Source of the DNA: Nepenthes gracilis
Lineage: Eukaryota; Streptophyta; Magnoliopsida; Caryophyllales; Nepenthaceae
Direction: 5' to 3'
NCBI GenBank assembly: GCA_033239525.1
Contig: BSYO01000038.1
Span: forward strand, 3,797,556 to 3,861,555
Length of the DNA: 64,000 bases
The notes beneath the pieces are model-generated. The model did no database searches. It was not told the DNA's origin and worked only from the letters and a program-made list of their open reading frames with translations. This document shows, in pieces, positions 36,791 through 48,550 of this stretch. Numbering within the stretch: position 1 is the stretch's first letter; each line of letters begins with the position of its first letter. A program made the translations under genes and the position numbers.

Positions 36791-38682
36791 GTTAAAATGT
36801 TCGAGTATAGGCATATGGCAATGTTTATGTAACCTTTCTCTTGAGAGCTTGGGTTTTCGTGTTGTAAATATTTGTTCATTAATAAATCAACTAGATTGTT
36901 GCAATTATTGCGCTGAAGTTTTTTCTCTTTTCACTCTGAATGCTTTGCTCAACACGTTCTTTATTTTTTGACTAGGCATGGTTTCCATTACTGTCAAGCC
37001 TAGTCAGACATTAGTCTATTGACCGTATTTATTTGATAGTGCCCTTTCCTATGAAAGAACATCACAACACTCTAACTATGAAAGATCCTTACTTGTCGAC
37101 TAAGTGTAGTTGCCATTGTCGCCTGGTTTTATCGGATCATAGTCTATTGACTGCATTCGACTGTTGGTGCTCATTTTATGAAAGGACATCATTACTCTCA
37201 TGTGTCGGACCCTAATCTGTTGACCGTGTTCGACTGATGGTGCTTTTCCTATGAGAGAATGTCGTAGCACATATGTTTCAAAAGCTCCCTAATTTTCTTT
37301 TATTTTTGACCTCTTCAGAAGGGGTTGGACATTTGTCTGCAAGTTCCCTGAGTCGTTATATAATGGTTTGTGTCCGACCTCAATTGGGCTACTCGGTTGC
37401 TTCAACCATGGTTTTGACTGTGCTTCTAGCAAGTCGATTCAATAGGTGAGGATTTCACCTTAGTTATGGTCAGTTTGGGTCACTTGTATTTATACAATGA
37501 CACACAAATGAGTAATTAATGTAATAAATGCCTAGCAATTTTATTAATATTAATGGATACAATTACAAGCACTTTGTATGTGGCATATAATTCTTACCTC
37601 TATTTCATTGGAGTTTATTGATAGTTTTTTCTAAGATGGATAGCGTTTTATATCCTTGGGACCAATTTTTTATTCTAAGTGCACAGTTTACACGCACTAT
37701 TTTAGAGAATTATTGAGATTAGTAATGGTCCCTCCCAATTAGGGACAACTTATTCCTATCGATAATTTTGCTCATAACCTCTATGCTTCTCAAAACTCGA
37801 TCTCCCACCTCGAATTAGCAAGCTTTTACCTTTTTATTATATTATTGAGTAACTCATTACCGGTAAGCAGTTGTCCACAATCTTGCCGCGTCTTGGCCTT
37901 TCTCAAGTAAATTGAGATATTGTCTCAGAAGTTGGGAATTGTTTTGTGCGTTGAAACTTTTGGCTTGGAGATTGGGTAGCCCGATTTCTATCAGAATGAC
38001 CACCTTGTCCTGTAACATAAGTTAAACATCATTTCTCGTGTTGGTTCCCTTAGGGTTGTCCAGTAGGACCACAACACAGTGAGCAACTCGTCTCTCCAAG
38101 AGCCTCCCGCGCCTTCTAACTTTATTTTTAACCCATATAGTAAGGTTGAATTTGTCACCTTCACTTACCCGTTCATTTGCAAATTGGCTATAGAAGATGA
38201 ACCAGCCGATTTCCAAACTTGCACAGAACTTGGTGAATCTCTTACTAGTAAATTGGATTCTATTGTCGGTCACTATGACTTTGAGAATCCCAAACTTGCA
38301 AATAATGCTCTATCAAACGATTTCTATCGTGCTTTGCTCAGTTATTCTTGCCAGTGAGGAGGCCTCCATTCATTTCGTGAAGTAGTTTATGGTGATTATG
38401 ATGAACCTTCAACGTCTTAACGTAATAGGTAACAATCCAATATGTCAAGACCCCATTGGGCAAATGGCTCGAATGACTGTAGGGTTTGGAGTTTCGTGTG
38501 CGGCCGATGAGAGATACTGCCATAGATTTGACAATTTTTATATTTTTTTACGAACTCCATAGTATCTCTCTTTATCATGGGCCAATAATAGCCCTACCAC
38601 ATAATTTTAAACGCCAAATTCTTACTCTTACGTGTAACTCATAAATTTCAAGATGCACTTCACTCATCACATAGACAGCTTT

Positions 38683-38916
38683 TGTAACACTTCCAATATT
38701 TTAACTCGGATTATATAGTTAGGAACTTAATTTAGTAATAAATAAAATGATATATTGATATTAATAAAGATTATTAATAATAATGGGTATTAAATAATAA
38801 ATAATACGTAGGAGCAATAATGGTTATTAATAAAAGTAATAATTATTATTTATAAATAATAGTATTAGTAATGAATAATAATATTAGAAGGTATTATAAT
38901 AAATTATTAATTTAAA

Positions 38917-38972
<56 letters not shown>

Positions 38973-40059
38973 TGATGATGATGATGATGATGATGATAAA
39001 TATAAGAAGAAGAAGAAAAATCAGGGAAGGAATAAAATAAACGAAGAAGAAGGAGAGGGAAAGGAAGCAGGGAGAGATCTTTGGTCGGTCTTTGCTCCGC
39101 TTTGATCACCAACTTTCCAGCCAAATCCTTGGGAAAACCACAATTTATTAACCGATTTTCTTCTTCCTCTCAGTGTCCAACCTCGAGAAATATGGAAGAA
39201 GTGGTTACCGCCGTGAAACCCTAGCCATCTAATTGGTGCTGTTGTCGTTGCCACCACTAATCGCCATCATGAATCTGGGCTGAAGCCGCCGCTTCTGCAG
39301 TCGAAGTCATCGTCGTTGGTTGGTATTGATGCCATCGTCGATTTGTGCTACTGTCGTCATCGCCAGAACAAGATCAATAAATCGAGGCAAATGAATCCCC
39401 TTTAATGTCATTCTCCTTGCTGCAAGTGATTTCCCTCTCTGTGTCAATCCTCTTCTTGCTCTGCAATTATACGTTCTTTAATACCACTTTACTCCTTCTC
39501 TTTTCTAATTTTCACCGATGCTGTTGGAATTCGGACAATGTGTGGGATTTCTGTAAAAATCGTGGTAAAAGAGAAATTGAGGAAAAATAGAGCTTCGTGC
39601 TCTTGCCGATGTCGTCATGCGGGATTCGAGAATGGATGATTAGATATATATGTATATATTTTGATATTCGAGATATTTATTATTTATTAAGTGTTTTTTA
39701 TTATTATCACTTGTTGGGCTTTGGTTTACCTTTGTGTTTTATTGGCTCCAGATTGAGTTGATTTTATAGTGTAAATCGTGGGATCCTACGTTGGTTACAG
39801 AAACTCGAGATAGAGAAGATAGTAGAGATAGAGACTCGTGAGAAGAAGTTCTAGAAACAGTTCATCGATCAAGGTTTTATTTGGATATATTATTAGGACT
39901 GTATACGCAGGATAATAATATTGTATATATTTATTATTTTAAAGAAATTTACAATGGGAATTATAATTATGATGTTGAATTGATGATGATGATTGAAATT
40001 TTGAGTTTTCTCGTAGTCGGTTTGAATTGGATCGAGTGATTTGGGTTCGGGTCATCACA
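38683..40059 (+). mobile_element. Nested solo LTR (1377 bp) with perfect target duplication
   Basis: It starts TGTAACACTTCC, ends GGGTCATCACA and is flanked by GCTTT on both sides (38678-38682 and 40060-40064). It lies inside the integrase relic of the surrounding Tat-like element, so it inserted later. The interior has an (AAT)n/(GAT)n microsatellite and a GC-richer centre but no coding domain. It belongs to a different family from the TGATGGGTA LTRs. The strand is inferred only from its ends and is not certain. Confidence 0.85.
38917..38997. repeat. (AAT)n-(GAT)n compound microsatellite
   Basis: About 18 AAT triplets run to 38970, followed by nine GAT triplets. It lies within the nested solo LTR. 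Confidence 0.95.
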
Positions 40060-40350
40060 GCTTTGGTTGGCGTCAAATGCCGCATGTAGGGGATGGAGTA
40101 CCCCCTTGGTACATTTTACCGTCCATGAGGGTGTACTAGCCTACTGTCTTTTTTATATGCCCGATGACCTCTGGGTTTTTCGATAGAAGGCCTTCTTCGA
40201 AGTACCTTTTGTACGGAATCATCCAGGTATTGTTATCTGAAATTTGAAGTATCTCTTCTTTTGGGATTTCTATGCTTAGGATCGTGAGGATTTTTCTCAT
40301 TTTCCTGGTGTATTGCTTTAGGTTTCCAATTTCTGCTGCTTTCTCCAATT

Positions 40351-42260
40351 GATCTTCCTTCTCGTTGTCTTTCCTTAGGATGTGGCAAAATTTTCCCTTT
40401 TGAATGATTTGGTCAGGTCTTTCACTTTAACAAGATATTTTACAAGTAATGAGTTTGACGCCTCAAAATGTTCAATGACTTGGTTGATGATCAACTCCGA
40501 ATCACTTTGAACGATAAGACTCCAAGTTGAACATTCTTTTATTAGTTAGAGCGTGGCCAATAAGGTGTCATACTTAGTAACGTTGTTAGTGGCTGAAAAT
40601 CTGAGTGCCATCAACTATTTCATCTTTGACCAATTTGAAATTCTTAAGACCTCACCAACCCCGTTTCTTAATTGGGATGACACCCCATCGACATGCAAGA
40701 TCTAGGTCGGTCCCTCTTCATGTCAACGGGGGTCTTCATGCTTCTCGAGATCATTTGGTATCGGGGTTGTCATTTTGAATATGAAATTTATGAGGGTTTG
40801 ACCTTTTATGGTCAATGACACTTGAAATTTAATGTTAAACTTGCCCAATTCAGTAGTCTATTTAATTAATCATCTAGATGCTTCGAGTTTTTGCAAAATT
40901 CTCTTTAACAGTTGATTAGTCCGGAGAACAATCTTATGAGTTTGGAAGTACAACTGTATCTTTCTAGTAGAGTGGACCAATGCTAGAGTAATTTTTTAAT
41001 CATGCAAGTGACAAGTCTCGGTGTCTGTTAGAATTTTACTAACATAAAAGAATGATTATTGTCCCTCAAACTCTTGCCTGACTAGGACCAAGGTTAGCAC
41101 TAGGTCGGATATTGCCAGATAAAGGTATAGTTCCTCACATTCTTTTGGAGAAGATAAGAGTGGAGGGTTGGCGAGGTATTCTTTTAGTTCCTAGAAGCCT
41201 GATTGGCAGTCTTTTATTCATTGAAAACCGTTTGCCTTATTTCCTCTAAGTGCCTTGAAAAATGAAAGATATTTCTCTCCTGATTTTGCTAGGAATAAAG
41301 AGTGATATGAGTCTCCCGGTTAGTCTTTGGACATTCTTCATGGTTCGAGGTGGTTTCATTTTCAGGATTATTTTTATTTTCTTCAATCCTTCAATTTCAT
41401 TGAAACATATTAAATCCAAGGAGCTTTCCTGATATTACTCCAAGCACGTATTTCATTGGATTTAACTTTATTCACTGTATCGAAGCACATTGAAAGTTTC
41501 TCCTAGGTCGTGAATATTGTCATCAGCTATTATACTTTTATTGAGCATGTTATCCTCATATACTTTCCATATTCCTTCTGATTTGTGTCCCGAGCATTTT
41601 ATTCATCAACCTTTAATATGTCACTCTTACATTATTTGGACCGAATGATATAATTTTGTAACAGTATATCTCCTAGTCAGTGATAATGAAAGTGGGCTCT
41701 TCATCTTTGATACTCATCCAAATCTAATTATACCCTGAAAAGGCATTCAAGAAATTTAATAGCTCATACCCAAATATTGATTCTATCAACAAATCGATTC
41801 TTGGTATTAATAGCTTAACACCAACTGTCTTTTGGATATACCTTATTCACATCAGTAAAATCAACACACATTGCCATTTTTTGTAACTTTTCTTAATGAA
41901 CACTAAATTTAACAATTAGTTTGGATATTAGACTTTTCTTATAAAGTCCGCATCGAGAAATTTTTTGACTTCATCTCTCATGGCAATCAGCTTCTCTTTG
42001 AAGCGGTTCCTCCACTTCTTCCTAACCAATTTATGTCCAAGATTAAGGCCCAACCTATAAGGCCCAACCTATAAACCATTACCATGGTTGGAATTTCTGG
42101 CATGTTTACGAATGTCCATGTAGACACATCTAAGTTTTGTCTAAGAAAAGTCATTAGATGTTTACATAATTGATCCGGTAGAGTGCCTCCAATCTGCACA
42201 TATTTCTCAGGCTCATTTGTATCTAATAGGATTTGGTCAGTTGACTCACCAGACTAACAT
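40351..42260 (-). pseudogene. Ty3/gypsy reverse transcriptase / RNase H relic
   Basis: At 41987-42199 the minus strand encodes the stretch before RT (IGGTLPDQLCKHLMTFLRQN..VSTWTFVNMPEI), matching the family pattern IG..L...L...L..N.DVFAW...DMPGI. It continues EKLIAMRDEVKKFLDADFIRKV (about 41.93-42.0 kb) and LLNFLNAFSGYN (about 41.74 kb), where relatives have FMDAFSGYNQI. The catalytic YVDD box is not intact. RNase H-like remains fall around 40.4-40.8 kb. Frames are badly broken. Confidence 0.75.
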
Positions 42261-42859
42261 TGCCATAGAGTTGCTTCGTCTCGAAAGTTAAATTCCTCAA
42301 TTGGTTGATTCAAAATCATCTGATTGACTTGAAATAGGTAGCATGTTCGGTGGATAACTTAGTCACCGAGGACCTCTCTGATTCCACACGCTATCATGAA
42401 CTTGACTTTCAAATGGTCAACGTCACTACTTCGAATGCAACCAACCTGTATAATGGTCCTTCATTCGGTCTCATTTGGTCATTTTTCAGTTTGAACTTAA
42501 ATACATATCAAATTACAATAAATTTCTGAAACCTTCATTATCAATGAAGATTTATTTCAATTGGTAGTTAAGAGTACCATTCAAAATGAGTACAAATACA
42601 ACAAGAGAGTCGGAATGGGGAGTTACTTCATAAGTGATATCATTGTTATTAAAATTAATGACATCATTTTTAATTTCTAGTCTCTATTTCTTACTATTGG
42701 AAGTCTTATCAAGGTGCTTTGAAACTTTATTTCTATGTGGCATCATTGATAGATGTTTACCACTTCGGCCGCTGACTGATTGTATGGTTGCTCTTGCAAC
42801 CCTAACTCGTTATTATTGGCACTCTCGAAGGCTTATCCTGGGTCTCTTAAGAACTTATT

Positions 42860-44250
42860 GAGACACCATTTTTAGATTAGGGTCCCAATCTCTTTCACAA
42901 AGTTTGACAGTTCTCAGTATTGTAACCCAAAAATTGATGGCAGAAACAGTACTTGAACTTGTCTCTTCCTTCCGAGCTCTTAAGCGATTTGGGCCACTTC
43001 AAGAATTTTTTATTCGGAATCTATGTTAAGACATTTGTCCGAGTGTCATTCAAAAGAGTTAGGTTCAAGAGCCAGTACTCCCTTCTGATACTCAATCCTG
43101 TCATCGATTGTTTCTTGGGATCTCGGTGGTGGAATTATCTCAATTTCCCTTATTTTTGCAAGTCGGTCCTGGATATTGATCTATGTGCTCTAGCCTCTCT
43201 ACCTTGTTAGCCTATTTGGCTGCGATATATGCGTGGGTTAGTCTCTACCTCAAGAAAGGTATTTCGCTCTTATTAAACCAAATATTTAAAGAATTTAACC
43301 AACTATACAGTCACCATGAAAAAATTTAGCTTTTCCTCGTTGGTTAGCTTTGATATTCTTTGAGCCACAGCGTTGAACCAAACTAAGAAGTGCTTGAAAC
43401 TCTCGATTGGCCTTTACCGAATGCGAACAATGTGTGCTTTTTTTTCCCTTTGGCTAGATGTGAACTCCAATAAGAAGTTATTGGCTAGGTTTTGAAATGT
43501 TCGGATTGAATTTGGTTGCAATTGGTAAAATCAAATTCGGCCATCTCCTTTGAGGGTTAGAGGGAAGTAGAGACATAGGGTTGGATCATCTAAACTCTAA
43601 AATCCCAATATGGTACAGAAATGATCCAAATGATCAATGAGATTAGAATTTCCGTCATATGATTCTAGAGTTGGCATTTTGAACTTTTGAGAGAGCTAAT
43701 GTATCCTAATCTTCCTTGTGAATAGTGACCTATTTAGGTTGACCGAATGTCTGTATGTGCTATCTAAGAACAACTACTATTGAATCTTTCTAATTCTCTC
43801 TTCCATATGGGAGGCGGACAAAACCCTTTTCATGTTGAGGAATGTCTTCAATTATGAATGGTTCGGCAAGATGTGCTAGACTTTTCAGCTGTGGACTTTC
43901 CTCGGAAAAATGTTGCATAAAGTTTCATCTTGAGCCAAAAGTTTCCCATCATCTTGAAAATAGTGCAAGTTTTGTCGCTTTGAGCTTTTCTCTTGTACTC
44001 CTAAATTTAATCGGCCTTCGGTTGAGTTCTGTGCCCTATCACTCGGGGCTCCTTGGATTTCAAGGTTATCAGGCCGCGGAATCACCTCCTTGGTTGATTG
44101 CTTTTTCTTCCGGTTCCTTCTTCTGGATGTAGAAGTTTGAGAGTTGAAGGATGGAGCCCCTTGCAGGTGTTCCTCCAATCTTTTACAATTGGTTTGGAGA
44201 ACCTTGCCTATGTGTTAACTTGAGCCGCCAACGTCTTCACGTTTGTATTG
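42860..44250 (-). pseudogene. Gag relic of the Tat-like element
   Basis: The minus strand just downstream of the primer-binding site holds broken frames with charged, Gln- and Ser-rich text (43885-44178: ..SRRRNRKKKQSTKEVIPRP..). A gag-core-like section follows at 43.2-43.7 kb. Position and composition fit gag; there is no intact domain. Confidence 0.5.
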
Positions 44251-44381
44251 GTAGTCAGATGGGCATTTTCCATAGCTACTCTCTGTTGGGTCATTTTCAT
44301 AAGAAATGATGCCCTGGGTACGCTTGTCTAGGTCCTGTGGTATTAATCATGTTCTCTCTTGGTGGCTTGATTATTGTCTTT

Positions 44382-44398
44382 CTAATAGATGGCATCAA
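44382..44398 (-). other. Primer-binding-site relic
   Basis: Directly inside the 5' LTR the minus strand reads TTGATGCCATCTATTAG. The sequence often seen at this place in plant Tat-like elements is TTGGCGCCGTCTGTGGG. All differences are G-to-A or C-to-T, as expected from decay of methylated DNA. Confidence 0.55.
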
Positions 44399-45183
44399 TG
44401 ATAAGTTTCAAGGACTTAAATTATCATACAAATTAGATAATTTCATTGTCACTCCTGAAAGTTTGAATAATAACAAGTCCAATTTTTGTAACTCTGAATT
44501 TGGATCCTGTAGACCACATTAAAATAAGTAAGATATAATAGGTATACAGGATTCACTCTCAAATATATTCTCTGATACTTAAATCAATGATCTTTCTACT
44601 TGAATGTGAAAGATATAGAAAAATGGATGCAAGAATTTAAAAAAAATGGAGAAAAATATTTATATGGAGGGTTATATTCCTTTTTGTGCATTCATTTGGT
44701 TGAACGATTTTGGTGTTTATGTACTCGTCAAGAGGAGTGTCTTTGGTATAAGTGCACTTGTCTGGTAGAATGTCTTTTTTCTTTCTCTTTGTTGTCCGAC
44801 CTTGTTGTCTTTTTCTTCTCTTTGTTGAGTTAATTTATTTATAATTAATTTATTATAATTGGTTGATGGGTGCCTCAAATTAATGCGTAGTTTTGATATC
44901 GCTTCAGTTTAGTGGTGATGTGTGTTACTTGCATGTGTAATGGGCTCCTTAATTCAATTGCATGACCACTTGACTACCAGCTATTAGATTGACTTAACCG
45001 TCATTTGTATCCGATCATTAAGTTGTTCATTATGATCATTTAATGTATAATTATTCAGGTTGTGTCCCAATGGTTCATGAATTTGGCACCATTTGCCTGA
45101 CAGGCTCTGAGATGTCTTTTACTGAGCTATCAGTATTTAAAACTCTTATCCAATTGTGCTTTGAATCGACCTGTACCAAAAAA
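44399..45183 (-). repeat. 5' LTR of the Tat-like element, next to the PLT4 promoter
   Basis: It pairs with 32607-33395. The outer (right) end is blurred: where TGATGGGTAC is expected on the minus strand, TTTTTTGGTAC is seen. Its right two thirds are also present in the downstream duplicate at about 47.37-48.02 kb. It ends about 320 bp before the first PLT4 TATA box. Confidence 0.75.
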
Positions 45184-45498
45184 TTTTAATAAATTATAAA
45201 TATCATGTAAATTATAAATATTATATTATATAAAATAATTCTAACAAGATATCTATTTTAACAAATCTTTTTCGTGCTGCGTATCCGTACACAGGGTCCC
45301 CAAGCTATTTCCCACCCAATGACCGAGATCGTATCCTCAGCCAATGCCGTGAGAAGCGGAGTGGCGGTGTCTTGTTAGGGGGAGGCAGCGCCGGCGACCC
45401 ACGCCATTGCATTCGGGTGGCTCGATCTCACTGCCCGCCGCCTGCACTTGTCGTTTCCCCTTTGCCTCGACCCGCCATTTATCCTTGCTCCATTTTGC

Positions 45499-45506
45499 TA
45501 TAAAAT
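45499..45506 (+). promoter_or_regulatory. TATA box of PLT4 promoter A
   Basis: TATAAAAT lies in a GC-rich promoter, about 220 bp before the exon 1A ATG. An identical box occurs 2833 bp downstream in promoter B. Confidence 0.7.
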
Positions 45507-45622
45507 CGCCATTGAATTTCGGACTATTCTCCCCGAGATCTTAGATCTCTGATTATCCGGAGACGTATCTTCTCTCCAACCACAATACCACCGTTGACTT
45601 GCCCTTCAGTTCTTCGTTGTTC

Positions 45623-45685
45623 ATGATTTGTCAAAGCACAAGAGAGAAAAAGGTATTGCCTCAGGAAATTTCATTGAAATTTTAG
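45623..45685 (+). promoter_or_regulatory. Upstream open reading frame in leader A
   Basis: ATG at 45623 opens a 20-codon frame (MICQSTREKKVLPQEISLKF) ending 32 bp before the main ATG, in another frame. It is unchanged in leader B. A short upstream frame at this place can lower translation of the transporter. Confidence 0.5.
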
Positions 45686-45717
45686 GGTTTCCGGAAGTTT
45701 TAGGGGGAGATTTGAAA

Positions 45718-45880
45718 ATGGGCACTGAGGAGAATGGTGTGGAGAGGCAAAAGAAATACAGGAGAATGGATTCCGATTGGATGGAGGATGATGTAGAAGC
45801 TGTAAGGCGAAGCAATACCAATAAATATGTTTTGGCTTGTGCCATTTTTGCTTCTCTGAATTCTGTGCTCCTAGGCTATG
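45718..45880 (+). CDS. PLT4: PLT4 exon 1, copy A (alternative or duplicated first exon)
   Basis: This encodes residues 1-54 (MGTEENGVERQKK..NSVLLGY) plus the first base of codon 55, and ends at a GT donor (GGCTATG|GTTTGC). It is complete and in frame with exon 2 at 50270, in the same phase as exon 1 copy B. Compared with copy B it has Ala28 in place of Val28 and one silent change. It has its own TATA box and leader, so it could drive a transcript either by splicing over copy B to exon 2 (intron 4389 bp) or be a non-productive duplicate. The (TC)n run straight after the donor (about 45891-45917) is longer here than in copy B. Confidence 0.8.
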
Positions 45881-45885
45881 GTTTG

Positions 45886-45924
<39 letters not shown>

Positions 45925-46580
45925 ATTTCTCTGCCCCTTTTTTCTTTATATCCTCCTGACTGCTGCATTAACTGAGATTGTTTAATTGGGAGCCCTTTTT
46001 TTGGATTCTCAAGCTTTGATATTTGTTACATGGGTTATTTCGATTTTGATTCATTTGAAGAATCCATAAATGCTCATATTTGGTTTGCAGTGACGGTTAT
46101 TTATTGAAACTCAGAACATATGTTGGATTAAAAAAAGTTTGTATTGATCTGGAATTTTGATCATTTGACTGGAAAATGGGATTTAATTTTACACTTAAGT
46201 AATACAGAATGATAATGATAACGGTTTAAATCATAGTAACAATCTCTCCGCGACGTAGAATATTAGGTAAAATGACATATAACAAATCCCAAAAAGTGGT
46301 TAGGCTCAGAATATAGCGAGAATTTTATCTGTTCTTTCCAAACACTACAACGTGGGAGTTTTGTATTCTATGCTGCCGTTTTTAGTGTGGCAGTATTGGT
46401 AGCAAAAAAGGTATTTCTTCATTAAATCACCATGCTATTATCAAAGCAAATTATGACTATTCAAAACTGCCATTTATGTAGTGTGAGTTACTATGACCCT
46501 TTCCTGGTTGGCCATTCTACATAAATGATGCACAAGGGACAGTTTGTGGATTTATCAGATTGTATCATCGCCAAAGATGA

Positions 46581-46617
46581 AAATATTGACCGATATATTA
46601 AATATCGGTCAATATTT
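46581..46617. repeat. Perfect 16-bp hairpin in PLT4 intron, copy A
   Basis: Arms AAATATTGACCGATAT and ATATCGGTCAATATTT flank a 5-nt loop. It is part of a region rich in CGATAT/ATATCG words. The copy B counterpart is at 49402-49438. Confidence 0.85.
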
Positions 46618-48331
46618 ATTGATACCAGACTCTGATACCGATATTTTTTCTGTACAGCGATAATATTATGAGATGCTAGCATATTGTCAGTATATCGTCC
46701 CATATTTTTTTGGCAGCTCATGATTCTCATATTTTTTTTCTTCCAATATATCTAATATCGATATGTATTATTTAATATATTTAATACCGATATGGTTGAT
46801 ATCTATACCAATATCAATACTGATATTTTGCTCTATGATTATGGCAATTGGGATGTTCCCTTTTCTTCAAGGGCAAAAAAAATATAGTTTTACCAATAGA
46901 TCTTAATCACATGTCTAGTAGATTATTGTCGTTATATTATTTGCCACTTCCATAAATTCAAAGGGGAATCGTTTAATGAAAATTTTCTTTGAACTTGAAG
47001 ATCCTGTTTGGATCTTGAAAACATGATGGAGAGGGGAAATTGTAGGGGGAAATGCAATAAAAATATGGCTAATTTTTAAGGAAATTTGCTTCATTTTCTC
47101 TTTCCTTTTGGAGACTTTGAAGATGCAAATATTGACCGATATGTATCGGTATTGAGGTCCTTGATTTTAATATTTTTTGACACTGCGATAATATCGTAAT
47201 ATGTTCCCTTATTTCTATCAACTTATGATTTTTAGGAAGTTATTTCTGTACCATATGTTCAATATCGATATGTTGCGGATGTTGAGTTCGGAGACCGGAG
47301 ATAATGATGCGGACCGTCCGTGGTGGATGAAAATGATTTTTCTTTGCTCCGTCTTTTTAACTCAAGAATGTGACAAGATATAGAAAAATGGATGCTAAAA
47401 GAATTTAGAAAAATGGCCTTTTTGAGTAAAAAGGGAAAATTATATTTTCTTTATGTTATTTTAGAGAGAAAGAGTTTTCGAGGCCTTTTTGTCCTTTTTA
47501 GGGCTTTTCGTTCGTTTGGTTGAACGACTTTGGTGTTTATATACTTGTCAAGAGGAGTGTATTTGGTATAAGTGCACTTGTCTGGTAGAATGTCTTTTTT
47601 CTTTCTCTTTGTTGTCCAACCTTGTTGTCCCCCTTCTCTTTGGAGGAGTTAATTTATTTATAATTAAAGGTATCATTTGGTTGATGGGTGCCTCAAATTA
47701 ATGCGTAGTTTTGATATCGCTTCGGTTTAGTGGTGATGAGTGTTACCTGCATGTGTAATGGCGCCAGGGTTTAATTGATTGGTCACTTCGGGTTTATTGA
47801 CTCTAGATTTGGTGACTCAGCTTTTATCAATTATTAGATCGAAACACGCATTCAGTACATGTATCCGTCGTTAAGTTGTTCATTATTATTATTTAATGTA
47901 TAATTATTCGGGTTGTGTCGATGGTTCGTGAATTTGGCGAATTTTTATCGATATTGATGATGGAGATGTCTTCTACTGAGCTATCGGTATTTAAAACTCT
48001 TATTCAATTATGCTTTGAATCAACATGTACCAAGAAATTTTAATAAATTATAAATATATTATATAAAATAATTCTAACATGATATCTATTTTAATAAATC
48101 TTTTTCGTGCTGCGTATCCGTACACACGGTCCCCAAGCTATTTCCCACCCAATGACCGAGATCGTATCCTCAGCCAATGCCGTGAGAAGCGGAGTGGCGT
48201 TGTCTTGTTGGGGGGAGGCAGCGCCGGCGACCCACGCCATTGCATTCGGGTGGCTCGATCTCATTGCCCGCCGCCTGCACTTGTCGTTTCCCCTTTGCCT
48301 CGACCCGCCATTTATCCTTGCTCCATTTTGC

Positions 48332-48339
48332 TATAAAAT
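48332..48339 (+). promoter_or_regulatory. TATA box of PLT4 promoter B
   Basis: TATAAAAT is identical in sequence and spacing to promoter A and is the box nearer to exon 2. The promoter is GC-rich and otherwise keeps almost every base of promoter A. Confidence 0.7.
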
Positions 48340-48455
48340 CGCCATTGAATTTCGGACTATTCTCCCCGAGATCTTAGATCTCTGATTATCCGGAGACGTA
48401 TCTTCTCTCCACCCACAATACCACCGTTGACTTGCCCTTCAGTTCTTCGTTGTTC

Positions 48456-48518
48456 ATGATTTGTCAAAGCACAAGAGAGAAAAAGGTATTGCCTCAGGAA
48501 ATTTCATTGAAATTTTAG
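48456..48518 (+). promoter_or_regulatory. Upstream open reading frame in leader B
   Basis: Same 20-codon frame as in leader A, ending 32 bp before the exon 1B ATG. No base differs between the two. Confidence 0.5.
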
Positions 48519-48550
48519 GGTTTCCGGAAATTTTAGGGGGAGATTTGAAA

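Larger units (their letters stand above)
37900..40350 (-). pseudogene. Ty3/gypsy integrase relic, split by a solo LTR
   Basis: At 40136-40348 the minus strand encodes the linker before integrase (..NTWMIPYKRYFEEGLL..). Next come the HHCC-like part (VYVMSEVHLEIYELHVR.., about 38.6 kb, broken by the nested LTR) and the catalytic core end (TDNRIQFTSKRFTKFCASLE, 38022-38273), where relatives have SDNGTQF. Stops and frameshifts are frequent. Removing 38683-40059 plus one GCTTT restores continuity of the relic. Confidence 0.75.
32607..45183 (-). mobile_element. Tat-like Ty3/gypsy LTR retrotransposon, full-length but decayed
   Basis: Two direct LTRs (32607-33395 and 44399-45183) enclose 11 kb. On the minus strand the order is 5' LTR, primer-binding-site relic (44382-44398), gag, protease/RT, RNase H, integrase, an extra antisense coding region, polypurine tract (33396-33407) and 3' LTR. 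The inner LTR edge begins TGATGGGTACGG on the minus strand, shared with solo LTRs elsewhere in the window. This order and the antisense region are characteristic of the Tat/Ogre branch. All frames are broken. A 1.38-kb solo LTR (38683-40059) is nested inside. The right LTR abuts the PLT4 promoter. Confidence 0.85.
44610..47275 (+). repeat. Tandem segmental duplication, copy A (LTR part + promoter + exon 1 + intron part)
   Basis: This block matches 47370-50105 at an offset of 2833 bases through the promoter and exon 1. The promoter/exon/intron part is about 98% alike by eye (two differences in the 163-bp exon). The LTR-derived left part is more diverged, with small replacements. Homology to copy B's intron stops near CAATATCGATATG (47273). 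Copy B's first 95 bp (47276-47370) have no counterpart in copy A. Confidence 0.85.
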
